This document shows positions 6,039 through 13,964 of a stretch of 21,675 bases of DNA, piece by piece (the stretch's first letter is position 1; every line of letters starts with the position of its first letter). The translations under genes and the position numbers were made by a program. The notes under the pieces are model-generated. The model did not search any database. It had not been told where the DNA came from and was given only the letters and a program-made list of their open reading frames with translations. This DNA is from Clostridia bacterium (GTDB lineage Bacteria > Bacillota > Clostridia > Christensenellales > Borkfalkiaceae), in NCBI GenBank assembly GCA_900767495.1, contig CAAFZH010000046.1, positions 1 to 21,675 of the forward strand. The letters run 5' to 3'.

Positions 6039-7549
6039 AGATAGACGGTATAAAATTGCCCGTTACCGCGGACGAAAGAGAAGTTAAAAATATCGCGATA
6101 AAGAAAAGCGGAATTAAAAATCCCGAATATTTCAAAATACTGAAAAAGTCGATTGACGCGCGCGACAAAAACGATATAAAATTTGTGTATAGCGCGGAAA
6201 TCGGTCATTTTGCGCCGAAGGAAGAAGAACTCGTTCTGCCGCGAGCGGAAAAGGAAAAGACGATTATAATTACGGGTTTCGGACCGGCGGGAATTTTTTG
6301 CGCCTTGTATCTTGCGCGCGCTGGGTATAAGCCGATAATTATAGAACGCGGCAAAAACGCGGACGAGCGCGCAAAGTCGGTTAAAGCGTTTGCGGAAAGC
6401 GGCGTGTTGGACGAAAATTCCAACGTGCAGTTCGGCGAGGGCGGCGCAGGGACTTTTTCGGACGGAAAACTGAATACGGGCGTATCTTCGCCGCTTATAA
6501 AAACCGTGCTTAAAGATTTCGTTTCTTTCGGCGCGCCAAAAGAGATTGAGTACCTTGCAAAACCGCATATCGGCAGCGATAAACTGCCGTCGGTAGTCAA
6601 AAATATCCGTAAAGAGATAGAACGGCTCGGCGGTAAAGTCCTTTTCGGTAAAAAACTCGAAAAGGTAAATTTTGCGCAGGGCAAAGCGGTAAGCGTTATT
6701 ATAAGCGGCGAGGAGCAAAGCGTGGACGATCTCGTGCTTGCCGTGGGGCATAGCGCGCGCGATACGTTTTACACGCTTGCCGCCGGCGGCGTAAAAATGG
6801 AACGAAAGCAATTTGCTATGGGTTTTCGTATAGAACATAAGCAGGCGGCGATAAACAGGGCGCAGTACGGCGAAAAATTTGCCGCTATATTACCCGCTGC
6901 GGATTACAGACTCGCGAGCCACGCTTCCGTCAGAGGAGTTTTCACTTTTTGTATGTGTCCGGGCGGTTTCGTTATGCCTGCGGCGTCGGAAAGCGGCGGC
7001 GTGGTTACCAACGGAATGAGTTTGTTTTCCCGCAGCGGCGAAAACGCGAATTCCGCCGTGCTTTGCGAAGTTTACCCTTCGGATTTTTGCGAGGGGCTTT
7101 TGGGCGGAGTGGAATTGCAACGCAAAATCGAGCGTGCGACTTACGCGCTCGGCGGCGGCGATTATTTCGCGCCCGTGCAAACTCTCGGCGACTTTTTCGC
7201 AGATAAACCCACCAACGCGTTGGGCGGAGTAAAACCCACTTATCCGCGTTATACGGGCGCGAATTTAAATTCGGTTTACCCGTCGGCGATAATAAACGCT
7301 ATAAAAACGGGACTTACGGATATGGATAAAAAACTTAAAGGATTTGCTTCGGCGGAAGCGGTGCTTACGGGCGCGGAAACGCGTTCTTCCTCGCCGATAA
7401 GAATTTTGCGCGACGATAAAATGCGATCGCTTTCGGCAGACAACCTTTACCCTTGCGGCGAGGGGTGCGGCTACGCCGGCGGAATTATGAGCGCGGCGGT
7501 AGACGGCATAAAAACCGCAATGGCGATTTGCGAAAAGTACTCGGATTAA
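6035..7549 (+). CDS. COG2509-type FAD-dependent dehydrogenase
   Basis: This 504-residue protein begins with a small basic domain (about 1-70). A Rossmann segment follows (IIITGFGPAGIFCALYLARA, from about 75), then the family hallmark VQFGEGGAGTFSDGKLNTG (about 130-148). Near the end are TRSSSPIRILRD and LYPCGEGCGYAGGIMSAAVDG, where the second FAD contact lies. It belongs to the uncharacterised FAD-dependent dehydrogenases (COG2509). An in-frame ATG at 5987 would add 16 residues, but 6035 is preferred because it overlaps the upstream stop (ATGA) and begins with the family's normal MKIDGIKLP-like start. Pairing with the preceding HI0933-type flavoprotein suggests a shared redox task, but the substrate is unknown. 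Confidence 0.85.
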   Translation: MKIDGIKLPVTADEREVKNIAIKKSGIKNPEYFKILKKSIDARDKNDIKFVYSAEIGHFAPKEEELVLPRAEKEKTIIITGFGPAGIFCALYLARAGYKPIIIERGKNADERAKSVKAFAESGVLDENSNVQFGEGGAGTFSDGKLNTGVSSPLIKTVLKDFVSFGAPKEIEYLAKPHIGSDKLPSVVKNIRKEIERLGGKVLFGKKLEKVNFAQGKAVSVIISGEEQSVDDLVLAVGHSARDTFYTLAAGGVKMERKQFAMGFRIEHKQAAINRAQYGEKFAAILPAADYRLASHASVRGVFTFCMCPGGFVMPAASESGGVVTNGMSLFSRSGENANSAVLCEVYPSDFCEGLLGGVELQRKIERATYALGGGDYFAPVQTLGDFFADKPTNALGGVKPTYPRYTGANLNSVYPSAIINAIKTGLTDMDKKLKGFASAEAVLTGAETRSSSPIRILRDDKMRSLSADNLYPCGEGCGYAGGIMSAAVDGIKTAMAICEKYSD

Positions 7550-7608
7550 AGCGGCGGCGCGGATATGCCCGACCAAATAGCGGCGCGAATAAACGCGTTT
7601 TATAAAAG

Positions 7609-7638
7609 TTGTATAGTTTACGCAATAAATTATATAAT
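7609..7638 (+). promoter_or_regulatory. Upstream tandem promoter for the MBL hydrolase-rho unit
   Basis: TTGTAT (7609-7614) and TATAAT (7633-7638) are separated by 18 nt. This lies 49 nt upstream of a better promoter that reads the same way. Confidence 0.5.
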
Positions 7639-7657
7639 AAATGCCTTGCTAAAAAAC

Positions 7658-7686
7658 TTTACAATTTTTACAAAAAAGTATATAAT
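7658..7686 (+). promoter_or_regulatory. Main sigma-70 promoter for the MBL hydrolase-rho unit
   Basis: TTTACA (7658-7663), a 17-nt spacer and a perfect TATAAT (7681-7686). Transcription would start near 7693 and give a leader of about 50 nt with no clear strong hairpin. The next gene, rho, follows after 18 nt and has no promoter of its own. Confidence 0.75.
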
Positions 7687-7743
7687 CGTATAGTAAAAAT
7701 ACTTAAGTTCGGTTGAATCCGTAAAAATTTTAAGGCGGGAAAG

Positions 7744-8358
7744 ATGAAAATAAAGTATTTGGGGCACTCGTCGTTTTATATAGCGGGCGACGAAAAGAGC
7801 GTGGTTACCGATCCTTTCGACGGGATAGGTTACGAAATGGAACGTGTGAACGCCGATTATTGCACGGTGTCGCACGAGCATTTCGATCATAACGCGACAG
7901 ACAAAGTAAACGCCAAAAAGATTATAACTCGCGCAGAGGACGGTTTTTTGGCGATAGATACCTATCACGACGCGAATTTGGGTAAGTTGCGGGGTAAAAA
8001 CACGGTTTTTAAATTTACCGTGGACGGCGTTACTTTTTGCCACCTCGGAGATATAGGCGAGTATTATTCGGACGTTTTATGCGAGGAGATAGGCGAGGTG
8101 GACGTGTTGTTTATTCCCGTCGGCGGCAATTATACTATCGACGGCAAAGTGGCGGCGAGGTTCGCCCAAGGACTGCACGCCGCGATAACCGTGCCTATGC
8201 ACTATAAAACTCCGCGTTCGGATATAGATATAAGCGGCGCGGAAGACTTTTTGAAAAGAATGCCGAACGTAATCCGCGTGGGCAGCGAGATGGAACTCAC
8301 CAAAGAGAGTTTGCCTTGCGAGCCTGCGGTTTGCGTTTTTGACGACGATAAATTTTAA
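7744..8358 (+). CDS. MBL-fold metal-dependent hydrolase
   Basis: This 204-residue protein carries the metallo-beta-lactamase signature HEHFDHN (44-50, HxHxDH). A short N-terminal strand motif MKIKYLGHSSFYI precedes it, and later metal-ligand candidates are HLGDIGEYYSD (about 101-111) and VPMHYKTPRSD (near 156-166). The size and the LGHSSF start match the small single-domain group related to UlaG and UPF0173, generally zinc-dependent hydrolases of unknown natural substrate. The start follows AAGG at 8 nt spacing. It sits directly before rho in the same transcript; no functional link with Rho is evident. Confidence 0.85.
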   Translation: MKIKYLGHSSFYIAGDEKSVVTDPFDGIGYEMERVNADYCTVSHEHFDHNATDKVNAKKIITRAEDGFLAIDTYHDANLGKLRGKNTVFKFTVDGVTFCHLGDIGEYYSDVLCEEIGEVDVLFIPVGGNYTIDGKVAARFAQGLHAAITVPMHYKTPRSDIDISGAEDFLKRMPNVIRVGSEMELTKESLPCEPAVCVFDDDKF

Positions 8359-8376
8359 CCGGGGAGGACGAAACAT

Positions 8377-9825
8377 ATGCAAAAGTACACTCAAGAGGAA
8401 CTTAACGGAACGGGTATACACGATTTAAGGAATATTCTGCGTGATTTGGGTGGCGTACCGGGAACGGAAAAGAAAGCCGAACTTATAAGAAGAATCACCG
8501 CGATACAGAATTCCGAAGCGGTACCCAAACGCACTAATCGCGGAAGGAAACCTCTCGACTTCAAGTACGCAGCGGCGCGAAAGGAAAATACCGAAAGCGA
8601 CGTAAAGCGCAACGCTTTGTCCTTTATGCAGGGCGACGAGTCTGCAAAACCGACTTTTTCGGACGTTCCCGCAGGCGGCGAAACCGTCCTTATAGGTGAC
8701 CCGATAGTCAGCGGCGTTTACGAATCGTGTCCCGACGGCTACGGCTTTTTGCGCGTGCATAATTACGACAATTCGCCCAAAGACGCGTTCGTTTCGCCCG
8801 TACTCGTTAAAAAATTCAATTTGCGCGACGGCGATTTTATAAAGGGGCAGAGCAAAAAGAGCGACGGAAACAAAGCCGCCGCGATTTCCGAGATATTTAC
8901 GTTAAACGGCGAAGTACCCGTAGAGTACAGGCGCAGGGTGGAATTCGACGATCTTATTCCGCACTATCCCACCGAGAGATACACTCTTTCCTCCGGACAG
9001 GCGCAAAACGATTATTCCATTCGTTGCCTCGATTTGTTCGCGCCTATCGGTAAAGGTCAACGCGGACTTATAGTCGCGCCCCCCAAGGCGGGCAAAACCA
9101 CTTTGCTTAAAAAAATAGCCAACTCTATTTGCGCTAATTATCCTGCGACTCATCTTATTACCTTGCTTATAGACGAGCGACCCGAGGAAGTTACCGATAT
9201 CCGCGAAAGCGTAGGCGGCGAGGTCGTCGCGTCCACTTTCGACGAGAGCGTGGAACACCACGTGAAACTTGCGGAACTCGCGCTTAACCGCGCCAAAAGG
9301 CTGGTGGAAAACGGCAAGGACGTGTTCATTCTGCTCGACAGTATAACCAAACTTGCAAGGGCGTATAACGCTATCGCGCCGTCGTCGGGTAAAACTCTTA
9401 CGGGCGGCATAGATATTTCGGCTTTGCAAAGTCCCAAAAAATTCTTCGGCGCGGCGAGAAATATCGTAAACGGCGGCAGCCTGACCATAATCGCCACCGC
9501 GCTTATCGACACGGGCAGCAAAATGGACGAGGTTATTTACGAGGAATTCAAAGGTACGGGCAATATGGAAATACATTTATCGCGCGAACTTTCGGAAAGA
9601 AGAATTTTCCCCGCGATAGACCTTTTCCGCTCGGGTACGAGAAAAGACGAGTTACTTTTATCTGAAGAAGAGTTGAATTGCGTAACTCAGATACGCAGGC
9701 TTTTACAAAACGACAAACGGGCAAGCGAATATATGCTCGATATGATGGCAAAAACGAAGGATAACGACGAATTCGTTCATCGCGTTCCTTCGTGGCTTAA
9801 AATGGTTTCTTCCAATCGTCCGTAA
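8377..9825 (+). CDS. Transcription termination factor Rho
   Basis: This 482-residue protein is the ATP-dependent RNA helicase that ends transcription. In order: a Rho_N helical domain (about 3-43, LRDLGGVPGTEKKAELI), a basic linker to about 100, the RNA-binding cold-shock-like domain with GYGFLR (121-126), Walker A APPKAGKT (234-241), the ERPEEV segment (267-272), Walker B VFILLDS (316-322), the Q-loop region GKTLTGGID (338-346) and R-loop ALIDTGSKMDEVI (375-387). The strong GGGGAGG ribosome binding site lies 9 nt before the ATG. The last 49 nt overlap the convergent PuuD-like gene. The 50-residue linker after the Rho_N domain is somewhat long and positively charged. Confidence 0.97.
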   Translation: MQKYTQEELNGTGIHDLRNILRDLGGVPGTEKKAELIRRITAIQNSEAVPKRTNRGRKPLDFKYAAARKENTESDVKRNALSFMQGDESAKPTFSDVPAGGETVLIGDPIVSGVYESCPDGYGFLRVHNYDNSPKDAFVSPVLVKKFNLRDGDFIKGQSKKSDGNKAAAISEIFTLNGEVPVEYRRRVEFDDLIPHYPTERYTLSSGQAQNDYSIRCLDLFAPIGKGQRGLIVAPPKAGKTTLLKKIANSICANYPATHLITLLIDERPEEVTDIRESVGGEVVASTFDESVEHHVKLAELALNRAKRLVENGKDVFILLDSITKLARAYNAIAPSSGKTLTGGIDISALQSPKKFFGAARNIVNGGSLTIIATALIDTGSKMDEVIYEEFKGTGNMEIHLSRELSERRIFPAIDLFRSGTRKDELLLSEEELNCVTQIRRLLQNDKRASEYMLDMMAKTKDNDEFVHRVPSWLKMVSSNRP

Positions 9826-10376
9826 ATTTTTTCACGGGCGATTTCGTCCATTCTTTCGGGGTGAAATTGTAAACCTAAAACGCCTTTGCCGTAGGCTACC
9901 GCCTCGGGTACGCCGCCTTTGGCGTAAAGCAAAACTTTCCCGTTTTTCGCAACGGGGTTACAGTATTGTCTGTGGCGGGAATTTACTTTTTTAAACCCGA
10001 GAAAATCGCCGATCGTTCGGTGGCAAACGTCGCCGCCTGGGGAATAATGCCCCTCGCAAACGGCAAGACCGCCGCCGAAATAAACGTTTATCACCTGCAG
10101 TCCGCGACAAATTCCCAGTATCGGCAACTCGCGGGCGACGAAATAATCCAAAGCGTCGAATTCCGCCTTATCGCGCACTATATTTATTCCGTGCGAGGGC
10201 GTTTTACCGCCGTAAAAAGCGGGCAGAACGTCTCCGCCGCCTATAAGTAAAAGCGCAGAATATTTTTCGTTTTTCGGCATCGGGAATCTGCAATCGTATT
10301 TTATTTTTGCTTGCGACAACGCGTCGAGATAGGTCTTAGGCGGTTTATTTGACAGAATCAGCACTTTATTTGACAT
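9777..10376 (-). CDS. PuuD-type class I glutamine amidotransferase-like hydrolase (peptidase C26)
   Basis: This 199-residue protein has the nucleophile elbow GICRGLQV with Cys90, the oxyanion/strand motif LLIGGGDVLP (about 43-52), the family motif VNSRHRQ (131-137) and the catalytic pair in FHPERM (His172, Glu174). This matches the gamma-glutamyl-gamma-aminobutyrate hydrolase group, which cleaves gamma-glutamyl amides in putrescine breakdown; it is shorter than the usual ~250 residues. The ATG has no ribosome binding site and TATAAT ends 5 nt upstream, suggesting a leaderless mRNA. Its 3' end runs 49 nt into rho on the other strand. The substrate is inferred from family only; other C26 hydrolases use different gamma-glutamyl compounds. 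Confidence 0.85.
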   Translation of the reverse strand: MSNKVLILSNKPPKTYLDALSQAKIKYDCRFPMPKNEKYSALLLIGGGDVLPAFYGGKTPSHGINIVRDKAEFDALDYFVARELPILGICRGLQVINVYFGGGLAVCEGHYSPGGDVCHRTIGDFLGFKKVNSRHRQYCNPVAKNGKVLLYAKGGVPEAVAYGKGVLGLQFHPERMDEIAREKIYGRLEETILSHEGTR

Positions 10377-10381
10377 AATTT

Positions 10382-10389
10382 ATTATACT
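10382..10389. promoter_or_regulatory. Symmetric, bidirectional -10 shared by the PuuD-like gene and mtnN
   Basis: The bases ATTATACT read TATACT on the plus strand (10384-10389) and TATAAT on the minus strand (10387-10382). The two start codons are only 37 nt apart (10377-10413 between them). The plus-strand start would be near 10396, leaving an 18-nt leader with GAAAGG; the minus-strand start falls at the ATG itself. No strong -35 is seen for either direction. Confidence 0.6.
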
Positions 10390-10413
10390 ACAATTTACCG
10401 AAAGGCGTTACAA

Positions 10414-11094
10414 ATGAAAAAAATAGGAATGATAGTCGCGTTGGAGAACGAACTTTTGCCGCTTTTAGAGGGGTTAAAGGTTAAATTGACGACAGAAAAA
10501 CGCGGCGCGTATAAAGCGGTTATTTTTAAAATAGGCAAAAACGAAGTGATATGCGTAAACAGCGGCGTGGGCGAAATATCCGCGGCGGCTGCAACGCAGT
10601 ATCTTATAACCGCGTATAACCCCGATTTTATTATAAATTTCGGCGTGTGCGGCAGTCTTAAAAAAGAACTCGGTTTAAAAACCGTGGTATTCGTAAAGGG
10701 CGTAGTTCATTACGACTTCGATACTTCCGCCGTAGATAAATGCGAAGTCGGCAAATACGAGGGGTACGATTCGGCTGTTATCCCCGTAAACGAGGTTTTG
10801 CTTAAATCGGCTTTGAGCGCGGATAGCGGCGTGCAGACGGTAATTTGCGCCTCGGGCGATAAATTTATCGCCGACGAGGGCGTAAAGAGAAAACTTGCCG
10901 AAACTTACGGCGCGAGCGTTTGCGAAATGGAAAGCGCGGGAGTTGTTTTAACCGCCGATAAAAACTGCGTGCCGTGCCTTATAGTAAAAGCCGTTTCGGA
11001 CGCGGAAGGCGGCGCGGCGGACTATCGGACTTTTATGCGCGACGCGGCAAAGCGTTACGTTGACTTTCTGATAAAATTCATTACTTTGCAATAA
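10414..11094 (+). CDS. 5'-methylthioadenosine/S-adenosylhomocysteine nucleosidase
   Basis: This 226-residue enzyme splits adenine from methylthioadenosine and S-adenosylhomocysteine, clearing inhibitors left by polyamine synthesis and methylation and feeding methionine salvage and the LuxS pathway. The Glu of the N-terminal ALENE motif (Glu13, equivalent to E. coli Glu12), the INFGVCGSL glycine motif (74-82), the substrate-binding CEMESAGV (170-177) and the catalytic Asp196 in VKAVSDAEGG are all present. Length is normal. It starts after GAAAGG and is divergent from a PuuD-like gene. It is first in a run of tightly packed genes reaching tadA. Confidence 0.93.
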   Translation: MKKIGMIVALENELLPLLEGLKVKLTTEKRGAYKAVIFKIGKNEVICVNSGVGEISAAAATQYLITAYNPDFIINFGVCGSLKKELGLKTVVFVKGVVHYDFDTSAVDKCEVGKYEGYDSAVIPVNEVLLKSALSADSGVQTVICASGDKFIADEGVKRKLAETYGASVCEMESAGVVLTADKNCVPCLIVKAVSDAEGGAADYRTFMRDAAKRYVDFLIKFITLQ

Positions 11095-11112
11095 ATTGCC
11101 GATACTTTACTT

Positions 11113-11895
11113 ATGAAAAACGATAAAAATTTTAAAATAGGGCTTGCGCTCGGCAGCGGCGGAGCAAAGGGTACGGCTCTTATAGGCGCGTTGCGCGCTT
11201 TCGAGGAGGAAAATCTCTCTTTCGATATAGTTGCGGGTACGAGCATAGGCAGCGTGGTCGGGGCGTTGTACGCGCGCGGTTATACTTCCGACGATATGAT
11301 GAATTTAAAGGATGAGTCGGGGCTTTCCGATCCGCGCTCTTTAATCGCGTTTACGCTCGGTACGGCGTCGCTTAAAAGCGCGATAAGCCGTTTTATAGGC
11401 GGCGCGTATTTTTCCGATCTTAAAAAGCCTTTTACCGCAGTCGCGACCAATCTCGACAGCGGCGAGGAAGTCGATATGTCCTCGGGCGATCTGGCAAGCG
11501 CGCTCGCGGGGTCTTGCGCCATTCCGCCCGTTTTCAGGGCGGTAAACCGCGACGGAATGCGGCTCGTAGACGGCGCGTTCGTCAACTACGTTCCTGCGGA
11601 CGTCGTTAAGCGCGGCGGCGCGGACGCGGTTATTTCTATAAATCTGGGTAAAGGACAGGACGATAACTCGCATATAAAACGTATTTTAGACGAACTTTAT
11701 CCCGAAAACGGCGTAAAACGAGCCAACAGGAGCAAGGCTTGTTACGAGTTTTCGGATTTGGTTATAGAACCCGATTTGGCGGACTTTAAAAGTTCGTCCA
11801 TTCACGCTCTTGACGAAATGTACTTGCGCGGATATACCGCGGCAAAAAAGAAAATTGAGGAAATTTTAAAACTTATAGACGATAAAAGAAAATGA
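11113..11895 (+). CDS. Patatin-like phospholipase (RssA/NTE group)
   Basis: This 260-residue serine hydrolase has the oxyanion loop GSGGAKG (14-20), the nucleophile elbow GTSIG with Ser44, and the dyad Asp153 in LVDGAFVNYVP, together with the SCAIPPVF segment (134-141) typical of bacterial patatins. The expected activity is hydrolysis of phospholipid or lysophospholipid acyl chains at the membrane face; there is no signal peptide. No Shine-Dalgarno sequence precedes the ATG. Instead GATACT stands 6 nt upstream (11101-11106), so an internal leaderless transcript is possible, as well as read-through from mtnN 18 nt away. It overlaps the next gene by ATGA. Confidence 0.88.
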   Translation: MKNDKNFKIGLALGSGGAKGTALIGALRAFEEENLSFDIVAGTSIGSVVGALYARGYTSDDMMNLKDESGLSDPRSLIAFTLGTASLKSAISRFIGGAYFSDLKKPFTAVATNLDSGEEVDMSSGDLASALAGSCAIPPVFRAVNRDGMRLVDGAFVNYVPADVVKRGGADAVISINLGKGQDDNSHIKRILDELYPENGVKRANRSKACYEFSDLVIEPDLADFKSSSIHALDEMYLRGYTAAKKKIEEILKLIDDKRK

Positions 11896-13964
11896 AAATT
11901 TTTCCGCGAAACGATCTTTACGGCGAATTCGTCGTGCCTACCGACAGATCTATTACGAACAGAGCGATAATGCTCGGCGCGATAGCCAAAGGCAAAACGC
12001 GCATAGTAAACCCGTTTGTGTGCGAGGATACGCAAACGCTTTTGTCGTGCGTGAAAAAAGCGGGCGCAAAAGTGTGGGTTAAAAAGAATTGCATAGAGAT
12101 TAAAAGTCCGAAAAAACTAAAACTTTCTCAAAAATTCGATTGCGGCGACAGCGTAACGGCTATGCGGTTTTTGTGCGGCGCGGCGGCGGGTTACGGCGGC
12201 AGAACGGTGCTTACGGGAAGTAAAAGCCTCAATAAAAAGCCTATGCGCGAACTTAAGCAGCCGCTTGAAAAGGCGGGCGCGACGGTCGCGCTTACCAACT
12301 ACGTTTCCGCGCCTATTCTCGTCGAAAGCAACGGCGTAAGGTCGGTGGAATGCGACGTGGAAATAGGCAATTCCCAAGTAAAAGCCGCAGTGCTTTTATG
12401 CGCGCTTCTGGGCGGGGTTAAAGCCGAAGTGCGCGAAAAATACCCGTCGCGCAATCACCTTGAAATTTTAATGAAGGAAATGGGCGCGTCGGTTACGATA
12501 AATGACGGCGGAAGAGAAATATTTTTCGGCGGCGGCGAACTTACGGGCAAGACCGTGGCGGTAAGCCGCGACTTTACCTTTGCCGCGCATTACCTCGCGC
12601 TCGGACTTTTAGCGGGCAAGGTCGTATGCCGTAACGTAAATATAAACCCGACCAGAACTTTGCTTTTAAGCGTTCTTAGGCGTATGGGGGCGAAGATAAC
12701 CGTCGAAGAGAAAAAGGCTTTAAGCGGCGAACGCACCGCGGATATTATCGCCGAAAAAAGCAATCTTAAAGCCACCCACGTAAGCGCGGATGAGGCTTGT
12801 ATGCTCGGCGACGAACTGCCTTTGCTTGCGTTTATCATGGGACTTGCCGACGGCGAAAGTATTATAAGCGCGAGTTTCGCAAAGTTTAAAGAGGCGGACG
12901 GAGGCGACGTTTTTTCCGCCACGGTGGAAAGTTGCCTTGACGCCGTTGCCGACGCGATAAATTCAATCGGCGGTACGGCACGTAAATTCGACGGCGGCGT
13001 GGTCGTTTCGGGCGTGGAACGTTATACGGGCGGCACTATAAAAACGCACGGTTATCCGCTTATCGCTATGAGCGGAGCGATCGCGCTCATCCTTTCCGCA
13101 AACGGCGGCGAGGTGGCGGAAGATTTTAACCCCGACAGATGCGGCGACTTTTTCAACGAACTTTTTAAAAACTCTTTCGCGCTCGTTTGTAAACGCGAGG
13201 ACAACTCTTTCAGAGAAGAACTTTATACTTACGCGCTCGTAAAGGCGGGTCTTGCTACCAACTCCTGTACGACGATTACCCCGGTTGACGGTAACTTCCG
13301 TAAAGTTTCGTCCGACCTTAAAAATTACGACGGCTACGCCGTCTTTTCGCCATACGTGTACGACGTATCGCGCAGACTTTACACTTTAAAAAAGCGCGCG
13401 AAAACGCTGAAAACGGCAAACGTCGTCGTTCACGGCGTGGGGTGTTCGACCGACGGCGAAGCGGTGATTTCTTCGCTTAAATACCTTAATTTTCCCGTCG
13501 CGTCAAAACGCGTTCTGGTACTCGGTTGCGGCGGACTCGGCAAAAGCGTGGCTTACGCCTTGCTTGAAGAACACGCGCTCGTGGACGTGTACGACGTCAA
13601 CCCCAAACGCGCGCTCGACTTTAAAAAACTCGTAAACGAAAATCTCTACGTTATAGCCGACGTAAACTCTTCGGCAAAATACGATCTCGTCATAAACACC
13701 GCGCACAGGAGCGACCGCGACGAAAAAGTAAACGATCGGGATATAAAGGCGGTAACTTCGTGTGCGGCTTTTATAGACCTGTTTGGCTTACGCGGCGAAA
13801 CGCCTTTGACCGCGGCGGCGGAAAAATCGGGCGTTAAGGTTTTGCACGGTTCGGTATTCTCGTTTATTCAGGCGTTTTACGCGGCGAGAATGCTTGCCGG
13901 CAAAGACTTAAACGAAAAAATCGCGTTTGCCACTTACGAGCGTTATAAGGATACCGAATTATGA
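11892..13964 (+). CDS. Fused EPSP synthase (AroA)-shikimate dehydrogenase (AroE)-like protein with altered active sites
   Basis: This 690-residue protein joins an AroA-type domain (about 1-425) to an AroE-type domain (about 428-690). AroA features kept are DRSITNRA (18-25), TAMR (89-92), NSQ (160-162), PSRNHLE (185-191), NPTRT (252-256), GDELP with Asp307 (catalytic Asp313 in E. coli) and Lys333-Glu334. Expected residues that differ: Arg19 for Lys22, Val88 for Gly96, Lys116 for Arg124, Gly337 for Arg344, and YPL (388-390) where DHR, including His385-Arg386, is expected. The AroE part keeps STDG (519-522), GCGGLGKS (545-552) and the Gln of FIQAF (660), but Val489 replaces the catalytic Lys of the NVTxPxK motif. 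The frame is fully open, so it is maintained. Usual activity is doubtful; a changed substrate or non-catalytic role is possible. Numbering is from hand alignment. Confidence 0.8.
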   Translation: MKIFPRNDLYGEFVVPTDRSITNRAIMLGAIAKGKTRIVNPFVCEDTQTLLSCVKKAGAKVWVKKNCIEIKSPKKLKLSQKFDCGDSVTAMRFLCGAAAGYGGRTVLTGSKSLNKKPMRELKQPLEKAGATVALTNYVSAPILVESNGVRSVECDVEIGNSQVKAAVLLCALLGGVKAEVREKYPSRNHLEILMKEMGASVTINDGGREIFFGGGELTGKTVAVSRDFTFAAHYLALGLLAGKVVCRNVNINPTRTLLLSVLRRMGAKITVEEKKALSGERTADIIAEKSNLKATHVSADEACMLGDELPLLAFIMGLADGESIISASFAKFKEADGGDVFSATVESCLDAVADAINSIGGTARKFDGGVVVSGVERYTGGTIKTHGYPLIAMSGAIALILSANGGEVAEDFNPDRCGDFFNELFKNSFALVCKREDNSFREELYTYALVKAGLATNSCTTITPVDGNFRKVSSDLKNYDGYAVFSPYVYDVSRRLYTLKKRAKTLKTANVVVHGVGCSTDGEAVISSLKYLNFPVASKRVLVLGCGGLGKSVAYALLEEHALVDVYDVNPKRALDFKKLVNENLYVIADVNSSAKYDLVINTAHRSDRDEKVNDRDIKAVTSCAAFIDLFGLRGETPLTAAAEKSGVKVLHGSVFSFIQAFYAARMLAGKDLNEKIAFATYERYKDTEL

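Noticed and set aside
5639..6838. Minus-strand open frame of 399 codons opposite the flavoproteins
   Set aside because: It spans the end of one real gene and the start of another in antisense, and is rich in Arg, Phe and Ala without family features.
7584..7606. Possible terminator after the second flavoprotein gene (CGCG-AATAAA-CGCG then TTTTAT)
   Set aside because: The stem is only four pairs and the T-run is short and interrupted.
10349..10375. Two TTGACA hexamers that look like -35 elements for mtnN
   Set aside because: Spacing to the TATACT -10 is 29 and 8 nt, both unsuitable; they lie inside the first codons of the PuuD-like gene.
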